Shown here piece by piece: positions 7,839 to 16,589 of a stretch of 64,000 bases of DNA (position 1 is the stretch's first letter; every line of letters begins with the position of its first letter). The notes below the pieces were generated by a model. That model had not been told where the DNA came from. It did no database searches and saw only the letters and a list, made by a program, of their open reading frames with translations. The DNA comes from Nocardioides oleivorans (lineage in GTDB: Bacteria; Actinomycetota; Actinomycetes; Propionibacteriales; Nocardioidaceae): the NCBI RefSeq assembly GCF_004137255.1, contig NZ_SDWT01000001.1:1-64000 (forward strand). The letters are read 5' to 3'. A program made the translations under genes and the position numbers.

Positions 7839-8777
7839 TCACCACTGCCCCCTCGGGTGGGCCCGGGCGACCGACTGCATCTCGGCGAGCATCCGGCTGA
7901 GCGGCTCGCCGTGCATGCCGTCGCGGCCCGTGCGGCCGAGCACGCCCACCCGGCGCGCGGCCTCCGAGCGCGGGACGTCGGCGGCGGCCAGGACCTGGTC
8001 GAGCACGGCCTCCGCGGCCTCGCGGACCCCTCCCGGGTCGACCCCGAAGCCCTGCTCCGCCGCGGCGGCCTCCACCTCGTGGGTGTCGAAAAGCTCGGGC
8101 CACAGCGGCCAGAGGGCGTCGTACGCCACCAGGAGGCGCGCCCGAGACTCCTGGGTCCCCTGGGCGAGGGTGACGAACCAGCGCGCGGCGTAGTCGCGGT
8201 GGTAGGCCAGCTCCTTGACGCCCTTGACGGCGACGGCGGCGAGCACGTGGTCGCTGCTGGCGCGCAGCCGCTCCCAGGTCGCCAGCCGCCACACGGAGAA
8301 CAGCAGCACCCGCACGGTCGCCTCGGCGAAGTCGCCGTTGTCGAGCTCGGCGAGGCGGACGTTGCGGAAGTCGTGGGCCTCGCGGAAGTACGCCAGCGCG
8401 TCCTCGGGCGGGGCCGGCGAGCCCTCCGGCAGCACCGGCACGACCGACGCGTCGGCCTTGGCCGCGCGGGCGAGCAGCAGCCGGGCCTGGCCGAGCAGGT
8501 CGAGCGCGATGTTGGACAACGCGATGTCGTCCTCGAGGTCGGGAGCGTTGCTCGTCCACTCCGACACGCGGTGCGACATGACGAGGGCGTCGTCGCCGAG
8601 CATGAGCGCGTACGCCGCCAGGGTCGCCGCGTCGACGCCCTCCGGGATGGTCGTGTCGACGCCGGCGAGCGGGTCCTCGAAGTCGGTGCCGAAGGCCCAG
8701 TGGGCGTCGTTGACGAGGAGGCCGGAGTAGGCGGACTCGTGCTCGTCCTCGGGCGGGGTGTGGATGTGCTCGTTCAT
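7839..8777 (-). CDS. paaC: 1,2-phenylacetyl-CoA epoxidase subunit PaaC
   Basis: A 312-residue ferritin-like helical protein, the structural partner of PaaA in the epoxidase core. Recognisable blocks are ALMLGDDALVMSHRVSEW and LVNDAHWAFGTDFEDP. The N-terminus is longer than in enterobacterial PaaC by an acidic segment. Start ATG at 8777 overlaps the paaB stop by one base (TGATG), which fits translational coupling. Confidence 0.95.
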   Translation of the reverse strand: MNEHIHTPPEDEHESAYSGLLVNDAHWAFGTDFEDPLAGVDTTIPEGVDAATLAAYALMLGDDALVMSHRVSEWTSNAPDLEDDIALSNIALDLLGQARLLLARAAKADASVVPVLPEGSPAPPEDALAYFREAHDFRNVRLAELDNGDFAEATVRVLLFSVWRLATWERLRASSDHVLAAVAVKGVKELAYHRDYAARWFVTLAQGTQESRARLLVAYDALWPLWPELFDTHEVEAAAAEQGFGVDPGGVREAAEAVLDQVLAAADVPRSEAARRVGVLGRTGRDGMHGEPLSRMLAEMQSVARAHPRGQW

Positions 8778-9157
8778 CACATGTGGGGGACGTTGTCGGG
8801 GATGTCGTAGAAGGTCGGGTGGCGGTAGACCTTGTCGCCGCTCGGCGCGAACATCGGGTCCTTCTCGTCCGGGCTCGACGCGGTGACGGCGTCGGCGCGG
8901 ACGACCCAGATGCTCACGCCCTCGTTGCGGCGGGTGTAGACGTCGCGCGCGTGCAGCAGCGCCATCCGGTCGTCGGCGGCGTGGAGCGAGCCGACGTGCA
9001 CGTGGTTGAGCCCGCGCTTGCCGCGCACGAAGACCTCGTAGAGGGGCCACTCCTTCTCGGGCGGCGAGACCCCGATCCCGCTGGCCACTCCCTCGAGGGG
9101 CACGGCCCCGTGCCCGCCCTCGGCGGTGAACTCCTGGCCGGTCGGCTGGTCGCTCAT
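8777..9157 (-). CDS. paaB: 1,2-phenylacetyl-CoA epoxidase subunit PaaB
   Basis: A 126-residue subunit of the epoxidase, about 30 residues longer than the E. coli protein because of a Gly-rich N-terminus. The conserved core is [20 protein letters not shown] followed by [10 protein letters not shown] and SIWVV. PaaB bridges PaaAC heterodimers. ATGA overlap with paaA upstream and TGATG overlap with paaC downstream. Confidence 0.95.
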   Translation of the reverse strand: MSDQPTGQEFTAEGGHGAVPLEGVASGIGVSPPEKEWPLYEVFVRGKRGLNHVHVGSLHAADDRMALLHARDVYTRRNEGVSIWVVRADAVTASSPDEKDPMFAPSGDKVYRHPTFYDIPDNVPHM

Positions 9158-10098
9158 GCGCTCGCCTGCCTCGCGGCGTAGGCGGTGGCGGCCTCGCGGA
9201 CCCAGGCGCCGTCCTCGTGGGCGCGACGGCGGTGCGCCATCCTCTGGGCGTTGCAGGGTCCGTTGCCCTTCACGCCCTGCATGAACTCCTCCCAGTCCGG
9301 CTGGCCGAAGTCGTGGTGGCCGCGCTCGGCGTTCCAGACGAGCTCGGGGTCGGGCAGCGTGACGCCGAGCGCCTCGGCCTGGGGCACGGACATGTCGACG
9401 AACTTCTGGCGCAGCTCGTCGTTGGTGTTGCGCTTGATCCCCCACGCCATCGACTGCGCCGTGTTGGGCGAGTCGGCGTCGGGCGGGCCGAACATCATCA
9501 GCGCCGGCCACCAGAACCGGTCGACCGACTCCTGCACCATCGCGCGCTGCTCGTCGGTGCCGCGCACCATCGTGGTCAGCAGCTCGTAGCCCTGGCGCTG
9601 GTGGAAGGACTCCTCCTTGCAGACCCGGATCATCGCGCGGCCGTAGGGCCCGTAGGACGTCCGGCACAGCGGGACCTGGTTGCAGATCGCGGCGCCGTCG
9701 ACCAGCCAGCCGATCGTGCCGACGTCGGCGTAGGACAGCGTCGGGTAGTTGAAGATGGAGGAGTACTTCTGCTTCCCGGCGAGCAGCAGCTCGGTGAGCT
9801 CGAGCCGGGAGACGCCGAGCGTCTCGGCCGCGGAGTAGAGGTAGAGCCCGTGCCCGGCCTCGTCCTGCACCTTGGCCAGCAGGATCGCCTTGCGGCGCAG
9901 GCTCGGCGCCCGGGTGATCCAGCTGCCCTCCGGCTGCATGCCGATGATCTCGCTGTGCGCGTGCTGCGCGATCTGGCGCACGAGCGTCCTGCGGTAGCCC
10001 TCGGGCATCCAGTCGCGTGGCTCGATGCGGTCGTGGCGGGCGATCGTCGCCTCGAAGTGGCTCTCCAGCTCGTCGGGTGCGGTCTCCGTGAGCGTCAT
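9154..10098 (-). CDS. paaA: 1,2-phenylacetyl-CoA epoxidase, catalytic subunit PaaA
   Basis: A 314-residue di-iron oxygenase subunit that inserts one oxygen atom into the aromatic ring of phenylacetyl-CoA to make the 1,2-epoxide. Two ExxH iron motifs are visible: DEAGHG near residue 84 and EESFHQ near residue 170. [20 protein letters not shown] is the conserved core. First gene of the paaABCDE-paaI operon; ATG at 10098 has GGAGG 7 nt upstream. Expression should be controlled by the palindrome 22 bp upstream. Confidence 0.96.
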   Translation of the reverse strand: MTLTETAPDELESHFEATIARHDRIEPRDWMPEGYRRTLVRQIAQHAHSEIIGMQPEGSWITRAPSLRRKAILLAKVQDEAGHGLYLYSAAETLGVSRLELTELLLAGKQKYSSIFNYPTLSYADVGTIGWLVDGAAICNQVPLCRTSYGPYGRAMIRVCKEESFHQRQGYELLTTMVRGTDEQRAMVQESVDRFWWPALMMFGPPDADSPNTAQSMAWGIKRNTNDELRQKFVDMSVPQAEALGVTLPDPELVWNAERGHHDFGQPDWEEFMQGVKGNGPCNAQRMAHRRRAHEDGAWVREAATAYAARQASA

Positions 10099-10120
10099 CG
10101 ATGCCTCCAGCGCATTTACT

Positions 10121-10132
10121 GACCGATCGGTC
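10121..10132. promoter_or_regulatory. TetR-type operator between paaA and paaZ
   Basis: GACCGATCGGTC is a perfect 12-bp palindrome in the 99-bp divergent region, flanked by near-symmetric TAC/GTA. It resembles known TetR/PaaR boxes (ACCGACCGGTCGGT-like). Placed between the two genes, it can control paaA and paaZ at once. Candidate -35 (TTTACT, 10115-10120) and -10 (TAGTGT, 10139-10144) hexamers for paaZ flank it, so bound repressor would block polymerase. Confidence 0.8.
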
Positions 10133-10197
10133 TGGTATTAGTGTGTCACCAGTCACCGTGGCACGCAACCAGCCGCCTGGACCCGAGGGAGAGCACC

Positions 10198-12225
10198 GTG
10201 AGCCGACTGCTGGAGAGCTACGCCGCCGGACGCTGGTACGCCGCCTCGGCGGAGGGCCACCCGCTGCTCGACGCCGCGACGGGCGAGGAGGTCGCCCGCA
10301 TCTCCAGCGCCGGACTCGACCTCGGCGAGATGGTCCACCACGCCCGCACCGTCGGCGGCCCCGCGATCCGCGAGCTGACCTTCCACGAGCGCGCCCTGCT
10401 CCTCAAGGACCTCGCCACGCACCTCACCGGCCTCAAGGACGAGCTCTACGAGCTGTCCCTGGCCACGGGTGCGACGAGGCGCGACTCGGCGATCGACATC
10501 GACGGCGGCTTCGGCACCGTCTTCTCCTACTCCTCCAAGGGCCGCCGCGAGCTGCCCAACGACACCGTCGTGTGCGACGGCGACCTCGAGCAGCTCGGCC
10601 GGACGGGCGTCTTCCTCGGCCAGCACGTCTACACGTCGCGACCGGGCGTCGCCGTCCAGGTCAACGCCTTCAACTTCCCCGTCTGGGGGATGCTCGAGAA
10701 GCTCGCGCCGGCCTTCATCGCCGGGCTCCCCTCGATCGTCAAGCCGGCCAGCCAGACGGCGTACCTCACCGAGCTCGTCGTGCGGCGGATCGTGGAGTCG
10801 GGGATCCTGCCCGAGGGTTCGCTGCAGCTGCTGTCCGGATCGGCGGGCGACCTGCTCGACCACCTCACCGTCCAGGACTCGGTCGCCTTCACCGGCTCCG
10901 CGCACACCGCCGGGATCCTGCGCCAGCACCCCTCCGTGCTCCACGGCGGCGTGCAGCTCCAGGTCGAGGCCGACTCGCTCAACTGCTCCGTGCTCGGCCC
11001 CGACGTGGCGGCCGGCGACCCGGAGTGGGACCTGTTCGTCAAGGGCGTCGTCACCGAGATGACCGCCAAGGCCGGCCAGAAGTGCACCGCCATCCGCCGC
11101 GTGATCGTGCCGGCGGCGCTCGCCGACGAGGTCACCGAGGCGATCGCGGCCCGACTGGCCTCGACCGTGGTCGGCCACCCCGGCGACGAGTCGACCCGGA
11201 TGGGTCCGCTCGCCTCGCTCGGCCAGCGCGACGAGGTCCGCAAGGCCGTCGAGGCACTGCGCTCGTCCTGCGACGTCGTGGTCGAGGAGCACGACGTCGA
11301 CGGCTCCGGGCGTGGTGCCTTCATGTCTCCCGTGCTGCTGCGCGCCCGCACCGGCGCCGTCGAGCCGCACGACGTGGAGCCCTTCGGCCCCGTCTCGACG
11401 GTGATGTCGTACGACACCCTCGACGAGGCCGTCACCCTGGCCGCCCGCGGCAAGGGGTCCCTCGTCGGCTCCGTCGTCACCCACGACCCGGCCGTCGCGC
11501 GCCGGCTCGTGCTCGGCCTGGCGCCGTGGCACGGCCGGATCCTGGTGCTCGACCGCGACGACGCCCCCGAGTCCACCGGCCACGGGTCGCCCCTGCCGAT
11601 GCTGGTGCACGGGGGTCCCGGTCGCGCCGGCGGCGGCGAGGAGCTCGGCGGGGTGCGTGGCGTGCTCCACCACATGCAGCGCTCGGCGATCCAGGCCTCC
11701 CCCGACATGCTCACCGCGATCACCGGTCGCTGGACCCGCGGGTCGCAGCGCACCGCCACGCCCGAGCACCCGTTCCGCCACTCCCTGGCGACACTGCGCA
11801 TCGGCGACACGATCGCCTCCGAGCCGCGGGTGATCTCACTCGAGGACATCGACCACTTCGCGGACTTCACCGGGGACACGTTCTACGCCCACACCGACCC
11901 CGAGGCCGCCGCGGCCAACCCGCTCTTCGGCGGCATCGTCGCCCACGGCTACCTCATCGTCTCGATGGCCGCCGGCCTCTTCGTCGATCCCGCCCCCGGT
12001 CCGGTGCTCGCCAACTTCGGCGTCGACCACCTCCGCTTCCTCACCCCCGTCAAGGCCGGCGACTCGATCCGCGTGACCCTCACCGTCAAGCAGATCACCC
12101 CGCGGTCCTCCGCCGACTACGGCGAGGTGCGCTGGGACGCACTCGTGGTCAACGGCGACGACGAGCCGGTCGCGACCTACGACGTGCTGACGCTGGTGGC
12201 CAAGCACGACAACCAGCAGGCCTGA
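10198..12225 (+). CDS. paaZ: Bifunctional oxepin-CoA hydrolase / semialdehyde dehydrogenase
   Basis: A 675-residue fusion that opens the oxepin-CoA ring and oxidises the resulting aldehyde to 3-oxo-5,6-dehydrosuberyl-CoA. Residues 1 to about 520 are an aldehyde dehydrogenase (catalytic Cys in KAGQKCTAIRR; NAFNFPVWGM cofactor region). Residues from about 530 form a MaoC hot-dog hydratase with FTGDTFYAHTDP and GGIVAHGY, both catalytic Asp and His visible. I choose GTG at 10198 because GAGGGAGA sits 5 nt upstream; a longer in-frame start exists but overlaps the promoter. It diverges from the paaA operon. Confidence 0.95.
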   Translation: MSRLLESYAAGRWYAASAEGHPLLDAATGEEVARISSAGLDLGEMVHHARTVGGPAIRELTFHERALLLKDLATHLTGLKDELYELSLATGATRRDSAIDIDGGFGTVFSYSSKGRRELPNDTVVCDGDLEQLGRTGVFLGQHVYTSRPGVAVQVNAFNFPVWGMLEKLAPAFIAGLPSIVKPASQTAYLTELVVRRIVESGILPEGSLQLLSGSAGDLLDHLTVQDSVAFTGSAHTAGILRQHPSVLHGGVQLQVEADSLNCSVLGPDVAAGDPEWDLFVKGVVTEMTAKAGQKCTAIRRVIVPAALADEVTEAIAARLASTVVGHPGDESTRMGPLASLGQRDEVRKAVEALRSSCDVVVEEHDVDGSGRGAFMSPVLLRARTGAVEPHDVEPFGPVSTVMSYDTLDEAVTLAARGKGSLVGSVVTHDPAVARRLVLGLAPWHGRILVLDRDDAPESTGHGSPLPMLVHGGPGRAGGGEELGGVRGVLHHMQRSAIQASPDMLTAITGRWTRGSQRTATPEHPFRHSLATLRIGDTIASEPRVISLEDIDHFADFTGDTFYAHTDPEAAAANPLFGGIVAHGYLIVSMAAGLFVDPAPGPVLANFGVDHLRFLTPVKAGDSIRVTLTVKQITPRSSADYGEVRWDALVVNGDDEPVATYDVLTLVAKHDNQQA

Positions 12226-12241
12226 GCACTAGCGTCGCCCC

Positions 12242-12541
12242 ATGAGCAGGGCAGCGCAGCGCGTCGTCGGGATCGTGGTGCTCGTCGTGCTGGGGATGCT
12301 CAGCCTCCCGATGTCGGCGTACGCCATCGACGGCGAGGGCGCGGAGAACTGGATCATCGTGGTCCAGCTCGGCGCGATGGCGCTCCTCGGCGCCGCGGTC
12401 ACGGTCGGGCTGCCCGGCCTCGCGCGGGAGGGCGCGGGAACCGGCCGGCGGGCGCTGACCGGGGTCTGGTGGGGACTGCTCGCGGCCCTGGTCGGGGTGG
12501 TCGTCTTCTGGTTCCTGCTCAACGGCGTCCGCGGGGCCTGA
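12242..12541 (+). CDS. Small two- to three-helix membrane protein, unknown
   Basis: 99 residues with hydrophobic segments at about 8-28, 38-57 and 72-94 separated by short charged loops. No family recognised and no catalytic motif. It begins 16 bp after paaZ, so it may ride on the same transcript, but nothing suggests a role in phenylacetate breakdown. Confidence 0.6.
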   Translation: MSRAAQRVVGIVVLVVLGMLSLPMSAYAIDGEGAENWIIVVQLGAMALLGAAVTVGLPGLAREGAGTGRRALTGVWWGLLAALVGVVVFWFLLNGVRGA

Positions 12542-12565
12542 GGGTCGGCCCGCTAGCGTGCGGCC

Positions 12566-12805
12566 ATGGCGAAGAACGTGGTGAACAACGTGGCGAAGAA
12601 GTCGTGGTCGGACATGTCCAACACCCAGAGGACCGTCGTCGTGGTCACCGGCGTCGCGGAGATCGCCCTCACCACCTGGTGCCTGCGCGACCTCAAGGCA
12701 CGGCCGTCGGAGCTGGTCCGCGGCCCCAAGGTCCTGTGGGGCCCGGCCATGTCCGTGCAGCCCGTTGGCCCGATCGCCTACCTGGTGTGGGGTCGCAAGC
12801 GCTGA
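12566..12805 (+). CDS. Small membrane protein with PLDc_N-like region
   Basis: 79 residues. One hydrophobic helix (RTVVVVTGVAEIALTTWCL) is followed by a short region ending VQPVGPIAYLVWGRKR. This pattern of Trp, Pro, Gly, Tyr and a terminal GR is typical of the PLDc_N-type membrane anchor found in many small actinobacterial proteins. Function unknown. Confidence 0.6.
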   Translation: MAKNVVNNVAKKSWSDMSNTQRTVVVVTGVAEIALTTWCLRDLKARPSELVRGPKVLWGPAMSVQPVGPIAYLVWGRKR

Positions 12806-12838
12806 GCCGGCCGCGGGCCAGCCGCGAGCCGGCCCGGG

Positions 12839-13516
12839 TCAGCCGCGGTACGGCACCTCGCTGAGCCAGTCGCCCTCGCCGGTCGTGACGGCCGACCAGA
12901 TCGCCTCGGCGACGCGGTCGGGTGTGAACGCACCGTCGCGCGCGAGGGCGCCGCACACGGTCACCGACACCGCGCGGATGCCGTCGTCCTGCAGCGACTT
13001 GTCGAGCGAGTGGACGAGGTTGCGCACGCCCGCCTTCTGCACGCCCAGCGAGGCGGCGCCCTGCCACGGCTCGTCGGCGGCCATGCTCCCGGTGACCGAG
13101 ATCCGCGAACCTGCGACCAGGTACGGACGAGCCGCCTGGACGACCGTCAGCAGCGCGCCGACTCCGAGCGCCACGTCGGTGAGCAGCTCGTCCACGGTCA
13201 GCGTGAGCGGGTCCTTCTCGCGGTAGGCGCTCGGGTTGAAGTGCAGGACGTCGATCCGCCCGGTGTGCTCGCCGAAGCGTCGTACGGCGTCGCGGGCGGC
13301 CCGCTCGTCGGTCACGTCGGCGACCGTGTGGCCGACCGCCGCACCGAGGGCCTCCAGCCCGGGCACCAGGTCGTCCAGGACGGCCTGGTCGGCGCCGAGG
13401 AGGGCGACGTCGTACCCCTCGCTCGCGAAGCGGCGGGCCACCGACCCGCTCACGCCCGGACCGGCGCCGACGACGACGATCACCGGCTTGCTGTCCTCGT
13501 GGACCTGCTCGTTCAT
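12839..13516 (-). CDS. SDR-like NAD(P)-binding protein lacking the catalytic tyrosine
   Basis: A 225-residue Rossmann protein of short-chain dehydrogenase type. The N-terminal dinucleotide motif is VVGAGPGVSGSVA, the usual NNAG motif is replaced by FNPS (residues 94-97), and the active-site region reads SVTGS then SLGVQK. The YxxxK motif is broken: the lysine is present (K161) but the residue four before it is Leu157. Either the enzyme uses another acid/base or it is a non-catalytic binding protein. No operon partner is evident; the small acidic gene is 20 bp upstream on the same strand. Confidence 0.85.
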   Translation of the reverse strand: MNEQVHEDSKPVIVVVGAGPGVSGSVARRFASEGYDVALLGADQAVLDDLVPGLEALGAAVGHTVADVTDERAARDAVRRFGEHTGRIDVLHFNPSAYREKDPLTLTVDELLTDVALGVGALLTVVQAARPYLVAGSRISVTGSMAADEPWQGAASLGVQKAGVRNLVHSLDKSLQDDGIRAVSVTVCGALARDGAFTPDRVAEAIWSAVTTGEGDWLSEVPYRG

Positions 13517-13536
13517 GCGTCGTTCCTACCGCATGC

Positions 13537-13782
13537 TCACGTGGTCGTGTGGGGATGCTTGCCGGTGGGGTCGTCGGGGATCGCGTTGGGGCCCTGGGCG
13601 CCCTCCTCCACGTCGCCGGACTCCTGCTCGGGCTGACCGGCGACGGAGTCGCCGGCGCTGATCTCCTGCGGCTCCTCGCCGGCGACGGCCATCTCGGAGA
13701 CCTGGCCCTCCGGCTCAGCCGTGTCGTCGTGGTCGTGGTCGGCGTGCTCGTGCTCGGTGGGGTCGTGCTCCTGTGTGGCCAT
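13537..13782 (-). CDS. Small His/Asp/Glu-rich disordered protein
   Basis: 81 residues, highly acidic with an N-terminal His-rich segment (EHEHADHDHDD) and His residues again at the end (GKHPHTTT). No predicted fold or membrane segment. The His clusters could bind metal ions, which is inference only. ATG at 13782; same strand as the downstream SDR-like gene. Confidence 0.6.
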   Translation of the reverse strand: MATQEHDPTEHEHADHDHDDTAEPEGQVSEMAVAGEEPQEISAGDSVAGQPEQESGDVEEGAQGPNAIPDDPTGKHPHTTT

Positions 13783-13866
13783 GCCTCCACACAAGCACGC
13801 GGGGGCTCCGCACAGCCCACCTGATCGGGCGGTTCCCCCGGATCGCGTGCTGGCTACGTTCGAGGC

Positions 13867-14853
13867 ATGACCCGCTTCGGATACACCCTGATGACCGAGC
13901 AGAGCGGCCCGCGGCAGCTCGTGGACTACGCCGTCGCCGCCGAGAGGACCGGCTTCGACTTCGAGGTGATGAGCGACCACTACTCGCCCTGGCTCACCGA
14001 GCAGGGCCACGCGCCGTACGCCTGGACGGTGCTCGGCGCCGTGGCCCAGGCGACCGAGCGCGTCGACCTGATGACCTACGTGACCTGCCCGACGCTGCGC
14101 TACCACCCGGCCGTCGTGGCGCAGAAGGCCGCGACGCTGCAGCTGCTCGCGGAGGGCCGCTTCACCCTGGGCCTCGGCAGCGGCGAGAACCTCAACGAGC
14201 ACGTCGTCGGTGGCGGCTGGCCCGCGATCGCCGAGCGCCAGGACATGCTCGCCGAGGCGATCGAGGTCATCCGCGCCCTGCACACCGGCGAGCTGGTCGA
14301 CCACCGCGGTGAGTTCTTCCAGGTCGACTCCGCCCGCATCTGGGACCTCCCGGACGAGGGCGTCGACATCGGTGTCGCCGTCGCCGGCAAGCGCGGGATC
14401 GAGCGCTTCGCACCGCTGGCCGACCACCTCGTCGCCGTCGAGCCCAAGACCGAGATCGTCGAGCAGTGGAACGCCGTCGACGGCGCCCCCACCATCGGCT
14501 CCGGCGCTCGCGCCGTCGGACAGATCCCGATCTGCTGGGACCCCGACGAGGACGCCGCCGTGGCCCGGGCGCACGAGCAGTTCCGCTGGTTCGGCGGCGG
14601 CTGGTCGGTCAACGCCGACCTCCCCACCCCGGCAGGCTTCGCGGGCGCCACCCAGTTCGTCCGCCCCGAGGACGTCGCGGACGCGATCCCCTGCGGTCCG
14701 GACCTCGACCAGGTCGTCGAGGCCGTCTCCGACTACTGGGAGGCCGGCTTCACCGATGTCGCCCTCGTCCAGATCGGCGACGAGGGCCAGGACCGGTTCC
14801 TCGCCGAGGCGGCCGGCCCGCTGCTGGAGAAGCTGCGGGCGGCCGCCCCCTGA
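13867..14853 (+). CDS. F420-dependent LLM-class oxidoreductase
   Basis: A 328-residue TIM-barrel protein of the luciferase-like family, in the branch that uses coenzyme F420 (FGYTLMTEQSGPRQLVDYAV start; LGLGSGENLNEHVVG phosphate-binding region; GKRGIERFAPLADHLV). Such enzymes transfer hydride to or from F420 on sugars or xenobiotic substrates; the substrate cannot be told. Length is normal for the group. Convergent with the next gene. Confidence 0.85.
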   Translation: MTRFGYTLMTEQSGPRQLVDYAVAAERTGFDFEVMSDHYSPWLTEQGHAPYAWTVLGAVAQATERVDLMTYVTCPTLRYHPAVVAQKAATLQLLAEGRFTLGLGSGENLNEHVVGGGWPAIAERQDMLAEAIEVIRALHTGELVDHRGEFFQVDSARIWDLPDEGVDIGVAVAGKRGIERFAPLADHLVAVEPKTEIVEQWNAVDGAPTIGSGARAVGQIPICWDPDEDAAVARAHEQFRWFGGGWSVNADLPTPAGFAGATQFVRPEDVADAIPCGPDLDQVVEAVSDYWEAGFTDVALVQIGDEGQDRFLAEAAGPLLEKLRAAAP

Positions 14854-14859
14854 GGTCCG

Positions 14860-15510
14860 TCAGGCGATCGCGGTGAAGCGACCGCGGCGCGCGGCGGGCG
14901 ACTCGACCTCGTCGAGGATCGCGAGGGCGAGGTCGTCGGCCGAGATCGTCGAGGCACCGTCGGCGTCCTTGAGCAGGACGTCGCCACCGCGGGTGTAGGT
15001 GCCCTTCGACGCCGTGCCGAGCCACGAGCCGAAGTCCTGCGGCGGGCTGACGTAGAACCAGTCGAGCGACTCGGGGCTGTCCTGCAGCGCGGCGAGGGCG
15101 TCGAGACCGGTCTGCACCTCGGGCTTCACCTCGTCGGGCATGTGCTCCGCGGTCACGTCCCACAGCCGCGGTCCGCCCTCCTCCACCAGCAGCGACGACG
15201 CGCCGCCGACGAAGCCCAGCCGGGTCGGCTGACCTGCGAGGCGGTCGACGAGGTCGGCGAGGACGCCCTCGACCTCGCCGGCCATGTCGCCGCGCGGCGA
15301 GAGGGCGCTCACCACGACGTCGGCGCCGTCGAGGGCCCGGTCGAGCACGGCGGCGTCGAGGACGGAGCCCTCCACGTAAGTGGCCCCGTCCACGGGCGCC
15401 GTCGGGGCGTTGCGGCTCACCGAGGTGACCTCGTGCCCGCGGGTGATCGCCTCCGCGACGATCGCCGCGCCTGCGTAGCCGCTGCCGCCGAGAACAGTGA
15501 TGCGTGCCAT
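14860..15510 (-). CDS. NAD(P)H-binding Rossmann protein (NmrA/SDR_a5-like)
   Basis: A 216-residue protein starting with the dinucleotide motif VLGGSGYAGAAIVAEA and carrying SPRGDM and WFYVSPPQDF blocks seen in the NAD(P)H-binding YwnB-like family, often annotated as putative reductases. It lacks a typical SDR YxxxK. It lies 42 bp downstream of the LLM oxidoreductase at 15553-16575 on the same strand and probably shares its transcript. Confidence 0.8.
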   Translation of the reverse strand: MARITVLGGSGYAGAAIVAEAITRGHEVTSVSRNAPTAPVDGATYVEGSVLDAAVLDRALDGADVVVSALSPRGDMAGEVEGVLADLVDRLAGQPTRLGFVGGASSLLVEEGGPRLWDVTAEHMPDEVKPEVQTGLDALAALQDSPESLDWFYVSPPQDFGSWLGTASKGTYTRGGDVLLKDADGASTISADDLALAILDEVESPAARRGRFTAIA

Positions 15511-15552
15511 CTGATGTCTTCCTTCGTGTCGTCCGTCGTGGAGGTGGGTGGT

Positions 15553-16575
15553 TCAGCGCCAGCCGAGGTCGGGCGCGACGTCGGTGAGCACCGACTCGAG
15601 GAGGTGGGCGTTGTAGTCCACGCCGAGCTGGTTGGGCACCGTGAGCAGCAGGGTGTCGGCCGCCTCGACGGCCTCGTCGTCGGCGAGCTCCTTGACCAGG
15701 ATGTCCGGCTCGGCGGCGTAGGTCTTGCCGAAGACGGCGCGCAGGTTGGCCTCGATCTGGCCGAACTGGTCCGAGCTCGATCCCTCGTGGCCGAAGTAGG
15801 CCCGGTCGAGGTCGGTGGTGATCGGCATGATCGAGCGACTGACCGACACGCGGGGCTCGCCCTCGTGGCCGGCCTCCTTCCACGCCTCGCGGAAGACCTC
15901 GATCTGCTTGCGCTGCTGGACGTGGAACGGCTCACCGGACTCGTCGGCCTTGAGCGTCGAGCTCATCAGGTGCATGCCCTGCTCCGCGGTCCAGCGCGCG
16001 GTCGCGTCGGACGCGGCACCCCACCAGATCCGGCTGCGCAGGCCGGGCGAGTGCGGCTCGGGCCGCAGCAGGCCGGGCGGGTTCGGGAACATCGGGCGCG
16101 GGTTCGGCTGGGCGAAGCCCTTGCCCTCGAGCACCTGGAGGAAGACCTCGGTGTGGCGACGCGCCATGTCGGCCTGGTCCTCGCCCTCGGCGGGCGCGTA
16201 GCCGAAGTAGCGCCACCCGTCGATGACCTGCTCCGGTGATCCCCGGCTGATGCCGAGCTGGAGTCGCCCGCCCGAGATGAGGTCGGCGGCGCCGGCGTCC
16301 TCCGCCATGTAGAGCGGGTTCTCGTAGCGCATGTCGATCACTCCGGTGCCGATCTCGATCCGGCTGGTGCGCGCGCCGACGGCGGCGAGCAGCGGGAAGG
16401 GCGAGGCGAGCTGGCGGGCGAAGTGGTGGACCCGGAAGTACGCCCCGTCCGCGCCGAGCTCCTCGGCCGCGACCGCGAGGTCGATCGACTGGAGCAGGGT
16501 GTCGGACGCGGTGCGGACCGCCGACTGCGGCGAGTCGGTCCAGTGGCCGAAGTTGAGGAACCCGATCTTCTTCAT
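15553..16575 (-). CDS. LLM-class flavin-dependent oxidoreductase
   Basis: A 340-residue bacterial-luciferase-like monooxygenase. Recognisable are GFLNFGHWTD at the N-terminus, the GTGVIDMRYENP strand, GGRLQLGISRGSPEQVIDGW and a C-terminal LTVPNQLGVDYNAHLL. These enzymes use reduced FMN supplied by a reductase; the substrate is unknown. I start at ATG 16575. The Rossmann gene downstream might be a partner, which is inference. Confidence 0.85.
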   Translation of the reverse strand: MKKIGFLNFGHWTDSPQSAVRTASDTLLQSIDLAVAAEELGADGAYFRVHHFARQLASPFPLLAAVGARTSRIEIGTGVIDMRYENPLYMAEDAGAADLISGGRLQLGISRGSPEQVIDGWRYFGYAPAEGEDQADMARRHTEVFLQVLEGKGFAQPNPRPMFPNPPGLLRPEPHSPGLRSRIWWGAASDATARWTAEQGMHLMSSTLKADESGEPFHVQQRKQIEVFREAWKEAGHEGEPRVSVSRSIMPITTDLDRAYFGHEGSSSDQFGQIEANLRAVFGKTYAAEPDILVKELADDEAVEAADTLLLTVPNQLGVDYNAHLLESVLTDVAPDLGWR

Positions 16576-16589
16576 GACTGGTTCAACGC

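Noticed and set aside
13867-16575. A biosynthetic gene cluster made of the two LLM enzymes and Rossmann proteins
   Set aside because: The genes are on opposite strands with no core biosynthetic enzyme, transporter or regulator linking them.
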